DNA from: Bradysia coprophila
Lineage: Eukaryota > Arthropoda > Insecta > Diptera > Sciaridae
Length of the DNA: 64,000 nt
NCBI RefSeq assembly: GCF_014529535.1
Contig: NW_023503302.1
Location: forward strand, 4,202,314-4,266,313
Direction: 5' to 3'
Shown here: positions 24,558 to 35,279 of the stretch, in pieces
How positions within the stretch are numbered: position 1 is the first letter of the stretch
Layout: each line of letters begins with the position of its first letter
Notes under the pieces: generated by a model
Databases searched by the model: none
What the model saw: only the letters and a program-made list of their open reading frames with translations
What the model was told of the DNA's origin: nothing
Position numbers and translations under genes: made by a program

Positions 24558-25079
24558 TATCCCAACAAAAATCTCTTCGAGAAAAGTGTGACGCAGTCTT
24601 TGAAATACAATTTCTAAAATGAATGATATCGCTAGAGTTGACGCTTTCAGCTTCGTTACGCAAAAATTAAATTGTACACCCAATTAGTTCAAACAAGCTG
24701 GCTTAGTTTTCCTCATCATCTGACAAATAATTTTTACGAAAAAAAAAATTGACTGAAAACGACAAAAATTTTACCAAAAAAATCTGCGTCGCAAAGTGGC
24801 AGATGTTCCGGAACAGACCTACAAGAAAATTTATCTGCCACTTTGCGACGCAGATTTTTTTGGTAAAATTTTTGTCGTTTTCAGCCAATTTTTTTTTTGG
24901 TAAAAATTATTTGTCAGATGATGAGGAAAACTAAGCCAGCTTGTTTGAACTAATTGGGTGTACAATTTAATTTTTGCGTAACGAAGCTGAAAGCGTCAAC
25001 TCTAGCGATATCATTCATTTTAGAAATTGTATTTCAAAGACTGCGTCACACTTTTCTCGAAGAGATTTTTGTTGGGATA
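24558..25079. repeat. Near-perfect 522 bp palindrome
   Basis: The left arm 24558-24804 and the right arm 24833-25079 are each 247 bp and are reverse complements; I noticed only two clear mismatches. The spacer is 28 bp and contains GTTCCGGAAC. The outer ends are ATCCCAACAAAAATC and its complement. The arms contain no recognised gene. The symmetric 61-codon open frames on each strand are a trivial consequence of the symmetry. Confidence 0.9.
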
Positions 25080-25130
25080 TCAGTCGTTTTAGAAGTGTAG
25101 TCAACACTGCTTTGCAGAACAGTTCTAATT

Positions 25131-25515
25131 CAAAAATTTGACGAAATTCGAAAATTTGACAAAAATCAAAAATTCGACGAAAATCGAAAATTTGACGAAA
25201 TTTGAAAATTTGACGATATTTGAAAATTTAACGAAATTCGATAATTTGACGAAATTTAACAAAATTCGAAAATTTGACGAAATTCGAAAATTTGACCAAA
25301 TTCGAAAATTTGACGAAATTCGAAATTTTGATGAAAATCGAAAATTTGACGAAATTCGAAAATTTGAAAAAATTTGGCGAAATTCGAAAATTTGACGAAA
25401 TTCGAAAATTTGACGAAATTCGAAAATTTGACGAAATTCGAAAATTTGACGAAATTCGAAAATTTGACGAAAATTGAAAATTTGACGAAAATTGGACGAA
25501 ATTCTAAAATTTGAC
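25131..25515. repeat. 18 bp minisatellite, about 21 units
   Basis: The consensus unit AAAATTTGACGAAATTCG is repeated about 21 times, nearly perfect in the right half and more diverged in the left. Because the unit length is a multiple of three, several frames stay open and give FDEIRK- or TKFENL-type peptide repeats. I regard this as a by-product and not a gene. Confidence 0.9.
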
Positions 25516-25611
25516 GAAGAAAGAAATTATCTATCTGTCACCATTCAAGAAATACCTCTAAAAACATAATTAAACATAATTAACCCACCCATTTCTTTTT
25601 ATTATTTTTTT

Positions 25612-25711
25612 TATTATTTTTTTTAAGGTATTTCAGGTTTTAGGTATTTAGAGTGATATATATTTGATCACCCTAAATACCTAAAACGTGAAATACCTTA
25701 AAAAAAATAAA
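25612..25711. repeat. Hairpin inverted repeat
   Basis: AAGGTATTTCAGGTTTTAGG and its near complement CCTAAAACGTGAAATACCTT enclose a short loop, with additional T-rich/A-rich pairing outside. There is no coding content. Confidence 0.65.
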
Positions 25712-25953
25712 AATAAAAAAATTTCCACAAAAATCATTTGCGTTTTCAAAAATTTCGCGCACAATAAAAATCCATATCACCCTCATTCATTTGTTGTCAT
25801 AAACGGCGGATGTAAGGAACGAATCCAACGTTTAAAAATCGGTCAACTTTTGCCTGGTATAGAGCCTTTGATGGTAGACAATTTAGGCGTATAAAACTGT
25901 TTGTCAAAAGGGCCTAAATTATGAGAAAAATTCTGAAATGAAATGAAAATAAC

Positions 25954-26312
25954 TAAGGTAACTGATTGAAAGTTGACCTAGTGGAAAAGTGATCTTAAGT
26001 TGTCCGTGTAAATTTGTATGGCGAAAAAATTATCGGTCAACTCAACATTCAATAAATCGTGATATGTCCTATGACTTTTGTATAGATAGGACAACTCACG
26101 ATTCATATAGGTCAACTCTGTATTTTTATTAATTCATTAACTTTATTAGACGAAATCGGCAACAATTAATAAAATTTATATTAATTAAGTAAACAAGAGA
26201 TAAATCTTTAAAATAAAAGTGGTTCCATGTAACATAGTTCCAAAATCGCTGAGAAATTCAAGTTCAAAGTTGAGATTTGTCAAATTAGGTCAACTTTCAA
26301 TCAGTTACCTTA
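25954..26312. mobile_element. TA-flanked MITE, 359 bp
   Basis: The ends AGGTAACTGATTGAAAGTTG and the exact complement near 26289-26310 each abut TA, as for mariner-like insertions. An inner inverted repeat (TAGGACAACTCACGATT against AATCGTGATATGTCCTA) lies near 26053-26096. Confidence 0.75.
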
Positions 26313-26651
26313 ATGTCACGCAGCAGAGATCTGATGGCTCAGTTAAACAAGTTCACCCAATTTCGATATCGATTTCAATTGAGATTGTGCCGATGATGTT
26401 TCTCTGCGTGACAGAGACAAAAATTGTGTCACACCCATCAGTTGAACATTTGAATATTAAACAATCGTTGCACTGTCGTTCGTAAATGTTATGTTGCACG
26501 TTAATTTTTACGTTTTTCATTTTTATCATCAAGCGAAATTGTTATCACGTCAACAGGTCAGAAATAATAGATTTTTTGACTATGCATCTGCATCTGAATC
26601 TGCAGCATAATACTAAAAGTAATAATATCCGTATTTTAGACGGACGACAAC
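26313..26651 (+). other. Upstream flank of the F-box gene
   Basis: No gene is seen. A good 3' splice site, TATTTTAG, ends 13 bases before the F-box start codon, so a non-coding 5' exon further upstream is possible. Confidence 0.4.
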
Positions 26652-27962
26652 ATGTTGCCCATTAATGTGACTAATACCACTGGTACATGCCTGCATCATT
26701 TGAATGAGTATTGCCTCCTCGACATATTCTCGAGCAATTCGTTGACACTGTTGGATTTGTGTTCACTGGCAGAGACTTGTAGAGATTTCCAGCGAATAAC
26801 GAAACGCGTCTTTTCAAGGGAATTGAAGATGGTAGTCGGACCTCACGCACGTCGATATTCATTCCAAGCAAAAAACTATTCCATTCGTTCCAAAGCTGCC
26901 AAGGATATACGACGAATATTGAAAAATTTCGGATCATATCTGACCGAACTTAAAATATCCCGCAACGACCCGATTGTTACCGATTCGGTGATAAAGTATT
27001 GCAGAGCCGGTACATTAGGGAGAATCAATATTTGTGGAAAAAGTGGCAAAAAAATGATTGAAGATCTCACAGTCAAATTTGAAGCGATCTTTAAACGGCT
27101 ACTGGCGCTGTCATTTAATGGATTATACACGAAGTATCAACTTGGGGATACAAGTGTACAATTGTACTGTGATTCATTGTTGGAGTTGAAAGTCATCAAT
27201 GTAAACGCTGACGCGTATAGGTCAATTCTGAACAATAATTTCCCGAAATTGGTACGATTCGAGCTTATGATCTCTAATTTTGATGTAACTCATGCTTTAA
27301 TTGAGTTTATTGGACGTCATAAAAGCCTTCGATCTCTATTTTTGTGTGTTAAATCGATATGCATCCACGATGACTTAATGGTTGCAATAGGCAACAATTG
27401 CAAGGATATGCAGGTATTGACCTTATTTAGCTCTGAATTGGAAAATTTCATTTCGCTGGATCTTTCCAAACTGCATTGTCTTACCAAACTAAGGACATTG
27501 GATGTTGCATGTTGCTTACAAAATCAAATTCAGCTCGTTGCACTTTTGAAAGCATTAAAATCGTTAGAAATTGTGATAATGTGGCACATAGTTCTGACAT
27601 TTGAAATGGTTGATGCTCTATCACAATCACAGAAGTTGCGAGAATTGCATTTGGTCGGTTTCATAGTCAAAATTCCACCTTGGACAATATTAACGCAATT
27701 AAAGAAATTACATTTGGACAATGCACAAGGACAACTTTGTGCAGCAGACGTTATTGATATTGTCTCGCGTCTGGTAAATTTAGAAGAATTGACAATAATC
27801 AACAGAAGTGAAAGCGATGAACTGACCGAAAAAGTGTATTCTGAAATTGTTAATATTGTTGAACGTAGACCAAATGTACTGACACTAAAATCTAATTTTA
27901 GACAGAATTTCCTGGAAAATTGTGATGTGAATCGAAAAGTTCAATTAATAAATTTTATTTGA
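26652..27962 (+). CDS. F-box protein with leucine-rich-repeat-like C-terminus
   Basis: This single-exon gene encodes 436 aa. Residues about 15-58 match the F-box pattern: a Leu-rich start, then LLDIF, a LCSLAETC stretch and FQRI before a basic segment. F-box proteins recruit substrates to SCF (Skp1-Cullin-F-box) ubiquitin ligases. The remainder shows recurrent leucine/asparagine spacing such as LRSLFL, LTKLRTLDV, LKSLEIV, LRELHLVG, LKKLHLDN and LVNLEELTI. These read as degenerate LRRs forming the substrate-binding curve. The start codon follows a likely 3' splice site at 26639-26640. An AATAAA at 27947-27952 overlaps the last codons. The substrate and the orthologue are unknown to me. The intronless coding region could reflect a lineage-specific F-box duplication. 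Confidence 0.82.
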   Translation: MLPINVTNTTGTCLHHLNEYCLLDIFSSNSLTLLDLCSLAETCRDFQRITKRVFSRELKMVVGPHARRYSFQAKNYSIRSKAAKDIRRILKNFGSYLTELKISRNDPIVTDSVIKYCRAGTLGRINICGKSGKKMIEDLTVKFEAIFKRLLALSFNGLYTKYQLGDTSVQLYCDSLLELKVINVNADAYRSILNNNFPKLVRFELMISNFDVTHALIEFIGRHKSLRSLFLCVKSICIHDDLMVAIGNNCKDMQVLTLFSSELENFISLDLSKLHCLTKLRTLDVACCLQNQIQLVALLKALKSLEIVIMWHIVLTFEMVDALSQSQKLRELHLVGFIVKIPPWTILTQLKKLHLDNAQGQLCAADVIDIVSRLVNLEELTIINRSESDELTEKVYSEIVNIVERRPNVLTLKSNFRQNFLENCDVNRKVQLINFI

Positions 27963-28895
27963 AAATTTTAATCAATTATCCAGCATTTACCTGTTCCGAG
28001 ATGCCGAGACAGGGAAAAGCGTACACAAAAGCCAAATTAAACTGAATTTCATTTTACATGCTTACACAAGGACGAAATTGAGTGAGTTTTGCGCATTTTT
28101 TCTCGTTATTTCGGTCCATTGCATGCAAATCTGTAACTGTTTTGGACGGTTGATTTTTCGAGAATATATCCCTGATTTATCAACAGAAGTTCATACATCC
28201 AAAGTTTTTTTTTCTGTTTTAGTAACTGGAACGTTGGGTCCTTCACTACAAACCCATACCAGCCAGTTATGCCTTATGCCCATAGAAGGGTTTTTGTTTA
28301 CTGTCAATTCAGTTAGATTTTGAGAAATTTTTGCTTGAGTTGATATAACTCGACCAAAATAAAAAAAATATCAGAGGCTTCCAGTACGAGCCTCTACTAA
28401 TCCTACTAGCATAAGTTAGCAACAACGTTTTTCCTGAACGATGGATGTTGGAAATCCGCAACGAAATGACGATATTTCAACACTACTTAGGAAAAATGTT
28501 TTTAAAATCTTTCTTCATTCTCTGTAGATTTATCTTTAGTATGAGCCGTCACAACAACATATCCACTGATTTTCGACTATATTTTCGAGTTTCCAATTTG
28601 CTCGGAAAATCAACCATCGTGAACTTTGATCTATCATTTTACCTTTTCCGAACTTTTTTCATTTGATTATGATAGGGTGACCTGTAGAGAGGAGAAAAAA
28701 CATAGAACTAGACGAAAAAATTTTAAACCTTTTTTTTTGGTGAAGGTGAGAATAGTATAATGTACCGCTACCAATTGCAGTGGTCTAAGCACTACAATCC
28801 CCTAAAATTTTAAAGAAGTTAAAAGAAGTTATTCTCGATTGTTCTAAGAATGGACGATTTCACTGTTTAAATTTTTGTGAATTAAATTTTAATGG
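27963..28895. other. Intergenic, repeat fragments only
   Basis: No gene is supportable. A short stretch near 28130-28160 (TTTTGGACGGTTGATTTT) matches the repeat near 13105, and CATAAGTTAGCAACAACG near 28409 matches an end of the family found at 8824 and 61975. Confidence 0.45.
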
Positions 28896-30155
28896 TTAAG
28901 GGTCAATTCGCCAATTCGTCAGCCAAATTTTCAATTTTTGAAACAAGCTATCTCCGATATTATTGAGTTATAGCTCATTCGATTCGTCGTTCAATTCTAG
29001 GGAACGATTTACAAAAAAAAATCCAATTTGGGTGATCAGTCAAAGTATGGTCAACTTTCAAAGAGTGCGTGCTGTATATCTGCAACATCATTGTTCTGAG
29101 GGGCCGACTACATATTATGGTAGCTGACCTCAGCCACCATCACATATCAAAATGTGACCTAAGAAGTTTTGTGTTGCAGGATTTGCGGACCATTTGAAAA
29201 AAAGTTGACCTTTACGGCTGCAATAAAAGAGTAAATTTGAACCAAATTTTCGTCCAAAATCAATACCCTCTCTAGCAACCAAACTAGGAAAATTAAGGTG
29301 GTAAAACTTTACAGTGTATTCTGACATAGAAAATTTTACACTTTTAAAAATAAATTAAATGAAGTATGAGCAGCGATTTCATTTTTTGTGTTGAAAATAT
29401 TACGTCTTGATTAACCATTTCGGTGTTCGAAAATGAATAATTTGTGATTGTGACGTGTTTTTTGTTGTGCAAAAATGAAATAAAGTTTAAAGTTTGTCTT
29501 TTTCGTGTGACGTCAATATTGCTTTAAAAAAGAGCGCGGCACGGCAACTCTATTACAAGAAAAAGTCAGTGTCACATTTGTCAAAATAAGGTGGTATTTT
29601 GACTGCGTCAAAACGAAGTTTGATTGCTAGAGAGGGTATTGCCAAAATAGGTTTTCTTATTAGTAACGTGCCTGGGGGACAATTCTAGCCCATAACCGAT
29701 CGATTCCGAGGGACTCTTTCTGAAAAAACACAATTTTTTTTACATTTTGCTCATAGTCGGGAAGCCACTTTCACTGTAGGGAAATGGTGTAGCGATGCAG
29801 AGTGAACATAGTCCTGAAAGCTAACCATACTTTGAATGATGGCTGGCCATGGGTGGTGAGTGCGGAAGTCAGGAAGGGCTCAAATTGTCGGCCGTGGACA
29901 GGCCAACAATCCTACAAAGTTTTAACTTTTTGGGTTCCCCCTTCCTCAAGATATTGCTAAAAAAAAGTGTATTCACCATCCCCTGACATCATATGACATG
30001 TATACACATTACACCCAAACTGGATTTTTTTTTGTAAAAAAATGGCAGACACAAGTTCGCTAGAATTGAACGACGAATCGAATGAGTTATAACTCAATAA
30101 TATCGGAGATAGCTTGTTTTCCAAGTGGTCGAAAAATTTGCGAATTGACTCTTAA
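28896..30155. mobile_element. TTAA-flanked non-autonomous element, 1.25 kb
   Basis: The element is bounded by TTAA at 28896-28899 and 30152-30155, with ends GGGTCAATTCGC and GCGAATTGACTC. The terminal arms of about 130 bp (to about 29035 and from about 30010) are reverse complements and share CTATCTCCGATATTATTGAG. TTAA target use is typical of piggyBac and Kolobok superfamilies. No transposase is present. A second element is nested at 29264-29638. Confidence 0.75.
29264..29638. mobile_element. Nested TA-flanked MITE, 375 bp
   Basis: The ends CCCTCTCTAGCAA and TTGCTAGAGAGGG are perfect inverted repeats and each is preceded or followed by TA. The element sits wholly inside the TTAA-flanked element, so it inserted later. 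There is no coding content. Confidence 0.75.
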
Positions 30156-30810
30156 ATTTTACACACAGGACCCAGTGCGTTTCAGAATATATTGTTTTTT
30201 AAACAAAAGTCAAAAAGAATTTCACTTGTGATTTATTAGGGTGACACCATCAGTTAACAGGTTAACCCGACCAGTGACCTGATAAGAGTTTTCAGTTCCA
30301 GATGCCAGTGATGTGACTGGATTTACAGGGTTTATTACAACTAAATACTGGTATAGGTGCTATTTTCTATTGGTGACCAATAGAAGGAAATAGTACGCCC
30401 ATAGATGCGCCAATGGAAGTAGGTGGGACAACGTTTGACTTAAAAATCTGATTCTGAAACTTTAGTCTTCGTGGAAATACAAAATCCTCACTAGACGAGA
30501 AAGTTGTCCAAGATTCAGTATCGGTCGTTTTGAATGAATTCGTGAACAAAATTATCTGCAAACAAAATTGGATTGAGCTTTTGAGCGAGCATCAGCATAA
30601 AAATGTAATTGGATTCGCGTCGATTGTCGATTGGGCCTCATCTCATCTCATGAAAATAATTTGTTATCGCCTTCTGCAGAACGTACTTCCTTCTTTCTCA
30701 TATAGATCCACTTTATACTCGCAATTTGCTGAACACTAAAAAGCGTGGGACAAGGGCATTTTCTTTAAGTTTATTTTGAGTAAAAATTCCGGTCAATTCA
30801 CTTCTAAACA
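30156..30810. other. Downstream flank of IFT139
   Basis: No gene is seen. The segment 30375-30430 shares about 55 bp (ACCAATAGAAGGAAATAGTA and flanks) with the reverse strand of about 12690-12750, so it is a piece of a dispersed repeat. Confidence 0.45.
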
Positions 30811-30816
30811 TTTATT
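30811..30816 (-). terminator. Polyadenylation signal of IFT139
   Basis: A canonical AATAAA on the minus strand lies 48 bases past the IFT139 stop codon. Confidence 0.6.
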
Positions 30817-30864
30817 TCATTGTGCCTCATTGTAGTCAAGCCAACTTCTACCTATAAACAGGTC

Positions 30865-33800
30865 TTAACATCGTAAATTCGTTCTGGATTTGTCCAAAAT
30901 ATCCTTTTTGATGGACGGATAGTCGGGATACATTTTTAACACCTGCTGGCATACATCAATCGCATCCGCGTACCGTTTACTTTTCATGTGATTGTATGCC
31001 AATTTGTATCCAATGGCTGCCTTATTTTTCCCGCTTATACGCCAAGCCAGATCATAGTTCACTGCAGCCAATCGGTGATTTGGTTCTTTTTCCGCGATCA
31101 TTCCCAGCAGTTCGTAACACTTACAACAGGATTTATTGTATTGACGCACTTTGTTCAATATTTCCACGGCTATGTCGGTCTTGTTCGATTGGATGTAAAG
31201 ATCACCCAGCAGTAACCAGCACTTTTCCAAATATTCAGCATTTTCAAAGCTCCACTCGTGCTTCGCCACTCGTTTGAGTAAGTTGCGAGCCCGTTGCGAT
31301 TGTTTCAGTAATACATGTGCTGTAGCAATACCCAGGATTGGGCCCGGATGTTCTTTGTACTCGTCTTGTGATGCTATTTTAGTGAAATTGAACAGTGAAC
31401 TTTCAACCAAATTCTTAGACCGGTAGGCCATATCAATAAAACTCTTCAGCAATCTTTGATGCAGTGATTCGTTGTCCAAACCACCTGGCCGAATGCGCAG
31501 TTCCGTTATCAATCTTTCAGCCGTTTTCAGAGCAACCAATCGAGATTCACGAAAATCAGTCTCGTCATTCATGTCAGTTATCTCTGCCGGTAGATCTCCG
31601 TCCGGATTGATGCAGATCTCGATCATATTGAATACTGCCTGTTGACCCCATTCCGGATCTAGTCGGGAATGGTTGAATATTTTCAGGGCGCCGTTCGGAT
31701 TGCCCGTATACCATTCGTAGAGGGCTTGGCAGTAGAGCAGACCTGCAAAATGATATTGTTAGGAATGATGAGGAGACAAACGACATTTGTGTCGAAGCAA
31801 ATCAAAGACCTGGTTCATTAAAGTTTCGTGCTGTTGCATCTTCGGCTCGTTGTAGAAAAGGCAAAACTTCCGAGAGAGTGCCACTGCGACGCATAACTTC
31901 GATTAAACGAGCCAGCGCGGTCCAGTACGTCGGTTGCGCGATAAGAAGTTGAGAAAAGTGGAAACCAGCACTTTCGAAGTCCATCTACAATAGATACGTT
32001 CAACTGAATGATACCAAGCCTCATGCAAACAGATAGCCATCAACTTACTTGGAGAAATGATAGGTCTGCCATCATTACAGAAGCGCCCTCATGACTTTCG
32101 TCCCGTTTCAAAATATCTGCGCAAATTTTCTGGCACTCATCGATCTCATTATGGTGCAGATGTAAACGGGCTAAGGCAATCATAACGCTAGAATCATCGG
32201 GCATGACCTTTAATGCACCTTTGTAATGTTGTATAGCCTGACGATGGTCACGTAGTCCGATAGATTGCTCGGCCATCAGGACACAAATTCTACGAAAATT
32301 ACTTTGTGAGCAAGGGGAAACAAATGAACTATCTGCCCGTTCGGTACGACACTTACTTCGATAATATTTTGTTCTGTTCCTGCATACTTCCACTCTGTTC
32401 CAGAGCCATTCGTCGTTGGATTCGAAGCTGATTTTCGCTGGCCTCTTTCAATGTGGATAGAGACGAATTCAAATGACCGGAACGTTCACGGATTCGTGCC
32501 AACAACAGTAACTGTTTGGTTCGTGTTTGTAGGGCCACAAGATCTTCGTTCTCACTGCATTAGCAAAAGAAGCGTTTGAGATAAAAATTTGAGCAAACGA
32601 AATACGTGTAAACCAAACACCAACCTGGTCAATGTTTCAATCTCACTGACTAGTGTCTGTTCCGCGTTTGTATATTGCTTCAGTTTCAAATACAATTCGG
32701 ACAGGTCCAATTTGAGCGATGAATGGTCTGCATTCAGCACCGCTTCATTGTAATAATTGATGGCTTTCACATACTGATGGGTTTTTACATATGCCCGGCC
32801 AAGTTTAGAGGCTAGCAACGCATCGCTGGGATTAAGTTTTACTGCCTTTTTGAAGGCACTGATAGCCTCGTCGGGCTCTGCGAATAAAACAAGTTTTTAC
32901 ATTCCGCTTTCCATGTGAAAGGATGTGTCAATGTTTACCCTGAATGGACATGTAAGCATCTCCAAGCATCAAATAACTCTCTGGTCCAGGACAGTTGTCG
33001 ACCAGCTCTTTAAAACATTGAGCGAATGCCAGCCGATCCTTTTTGTGATGAAGAAGGATGTTTGCCAGTTTTGTTTTCGCCTGAATTTGAATTTGAACGA
33101 TCTGAGTAAGTCGACCGATCGGCAATGCTTTCACACAAAAAATGTCCTTACCTGCAAATAGTACGTCTGTCCGGGATGAATATTTTTTAGCATTTCAATA
33201 GCCACCGCCAGATCATTTTTACCCAATGCCAATTCTGCACTCGCAATGAGTAGTCGGCCTTCTTCCGGCGTACCGACAAACTCTTCCAGTGCGATTTGCA
33301 TTGTTTTTGCCGCCTCTGCACTTTGATTCGTTACCATATACACATCCACCATTTCCAAATACAATGTCGCCTTATCCGACAAACTCAATCGATGGATCTC
33401 TTTAGCGGAGTTTTTTGTTTTGCTGGGCGATGAAGCCGATTCCAATCCGCTTAAATTCATCGTTGTCACGTAACACTTCAAGGCCTCTTCGTACTGGTGT
33501 TGGCTCTTTTTGATGATGCCGCTTAGCAGGTGGTACATTGGATTATCGCGTATGTTGAAGTTGTGGCTGAGGCAAATCTCTAGGCTTTGAGCGGCTCGTT
33601 GGAACTGATGCTGTTGAATGTGGATTTGAGCAATCAACAGATGTGCATCGGTGTATGTAGGGTCCAGGTCTTGGAGTATTTTCTGCAAAGTTGCCGCCGA
33701 TGCAGCCATCTCTCCGCATAAAAATTCCACTTTAGCGAGTTGATAAACTGCTTGAACCAGCCCCGGACATGCTTTGACGATTGCTTCCAAGATATTTAGA

Positions 33801-35236
33801 CTGTGTTTGATGGACAGATGGAGTGTCTCTTTGGAGACGGTAGAGTTGACAGCAACAGTCGGTTGAATCGGTGAATGCTGTATCAGTTCATTGGTCACTT
33901 GCAACAGAAATTCCGGATCGAAGCGACGTAGATACTCGACGCCATAGGACAGAGTCTTAAGGTTTTTAAATTGATACTCGCACGCTTGAACCAAATACGA
34001 AATAGCTTTGTCAGAGTTGTTTTTGACAAGTTTGGCTGTCATGTAAAGTAGCAGAGGAGTTTTGACCGATCCTTGTATCTCGTTAAGGAATTCAATTTGT
34101 TGATTTACTTGCTCAGTCGGTCCGGACTCGGCCAATTGACACATAGTTAGGCCGCACAGAGCGTATATGGAACTGTCGTCAAGTTTTGTCGCCGATCTAA
34201 AGTACTTGGTAGCTTCTTTATAGTGACCCAAGAGTATCGAATGATATCCAAGCTCTGTGATATAGTCAGCATTTCCCGGTGACATCTGAGCAGCCTTCTC
34301 AACAAATTTGAATGTAAATTCGATTATGTCCCTCCGCTGACCGCATATACGAGAAAACAATTGACCGATGTGAAGGTAGAGATCGCCATTGCTCGGTTCA
34401 ACTTTCGCCACCGAACTGTACAGTGTATTCAAACAAGCCAAACCGTCCTGATACTTTCCGTCACGACACATCAAAATTAGTACTTTGACGCGCAATGCCT
34501 CAATGTTTGTCGGCTCGAGCGTCAAAATTCTCAGTGCCGTTTCCAGTGCATGTTCCCAATTCCAGCTGGCCAATTGAGTTTTCATCTTTTCAACCAATGG
34601 AATATTCAGCTCTGGATAGCGAACAGATAATCGGTTCAGAACGGAAATGGCTGCTTCAAAGTCGCTGTTCAATTGATGATATCGCATCTGCCCGAGGTTG
34701 GCGTCAATGTTTTTACCTTTTGTCAACGCTGAATCGAATAATTCCAAGATGCCGGAGTACATTTTTTGGTTGATACTCAGCTCGGCCCAGCCCTTCATCA
34801 CCAGCGCTTCCGTCGATGCTGCGTTCAGCTTCAATGCCCGTTCTGCATACTCTTTTGCTTTCTCGTGCTTGCCACTCAACAGCAAAAATACCGATGCAAA
34901 ATAGGCCGAGTTGGACGTTAGTTTTTTACGTTCATCTTTCAGCCGTGCGTCGAATGCCACCAAAGCCTCCTTGTCAACAACGGTGCATCGTTTATGAGCG
35001 AATATCAGTCCCAATATGGCTGACATTGCAAAGTCCTTTTCCACTATCAGCGGATTCAGCTCACGGATACCCTCCTGGATTCTATTGCCGAGCACCAGTG
35101 AAAATCCATTGTACAAGCGAAAGCAAGCGTTACCGGCAAATTTGCTGAGCGCTTCCAATGCGGCATTTTGCATGAGATGATAGAATTTCTCGCGACCATA
35201 GTAAAGTATCAGCGACTTGTATTCAAGGTCGTCCAT
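30865..35236 (-). CDS. TTC21B: Intraflagellar transport protein 139 (TTC21B), complete
   Basis: This is a TPR-repeat scaffold of the IFT-A complex, which drives retrograde transport in cilia and entry of membrane proteins into them. The exons are 33152-35236, 32939-33080, 32625-32877, 32357-32554, 32049-32289, 31810-31984 and 30865-31742. All join in frame with short introns to give 1323 aa, very close to the vertebrate length of about 1316. Conservation is collinear from the N-terminus (LILYYGREKFYHL) to the end (YPSIKKDILDKSRTNLR), including LLGDAYM, MMADL, WYTGNPNGAL, GQQAVFNMIEICINPD, NKSCCKCYELLG and AIGYKLAYNHMKSKRY. The start has A at -3 and lies just 43 bp after the upstream NATD1 stop. 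In flies, ciliary genes serve sensory neurons. The very long first exon (2085 bp) contrasts with short later ones. Confidence 0.95.
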
Positions 35237-35253
35237 TTTTCTGTTCTAAATAT

Positions 35254-35259
35254 TTTATT
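35254..35259 (-). terminator. Polyadenylation signal between NATD1 and IFT139
   Basis: AATAAA on the minus strand lies 20 bases past the NATD1 stop and 17 bases before the IFT139 start codon. Cleavage 10-30 bases downstream would fall on or near the IFT139 start codon. Confidence 0.6.
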
Positions 35260-35279
35260 TCAACTTGTGGCCGTACAAT

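Noticed and set aside
24703..24934. Paired 61-codon frames on both strands
   Set aside because: Mirror images produced by the palindrome 24558-25079.
25138..25477. Repeat-peptide open frames (TKFENL/FDEIRK)
   Set aside because: They are an automatic result of an 18 bp minisatellite without stop codons.
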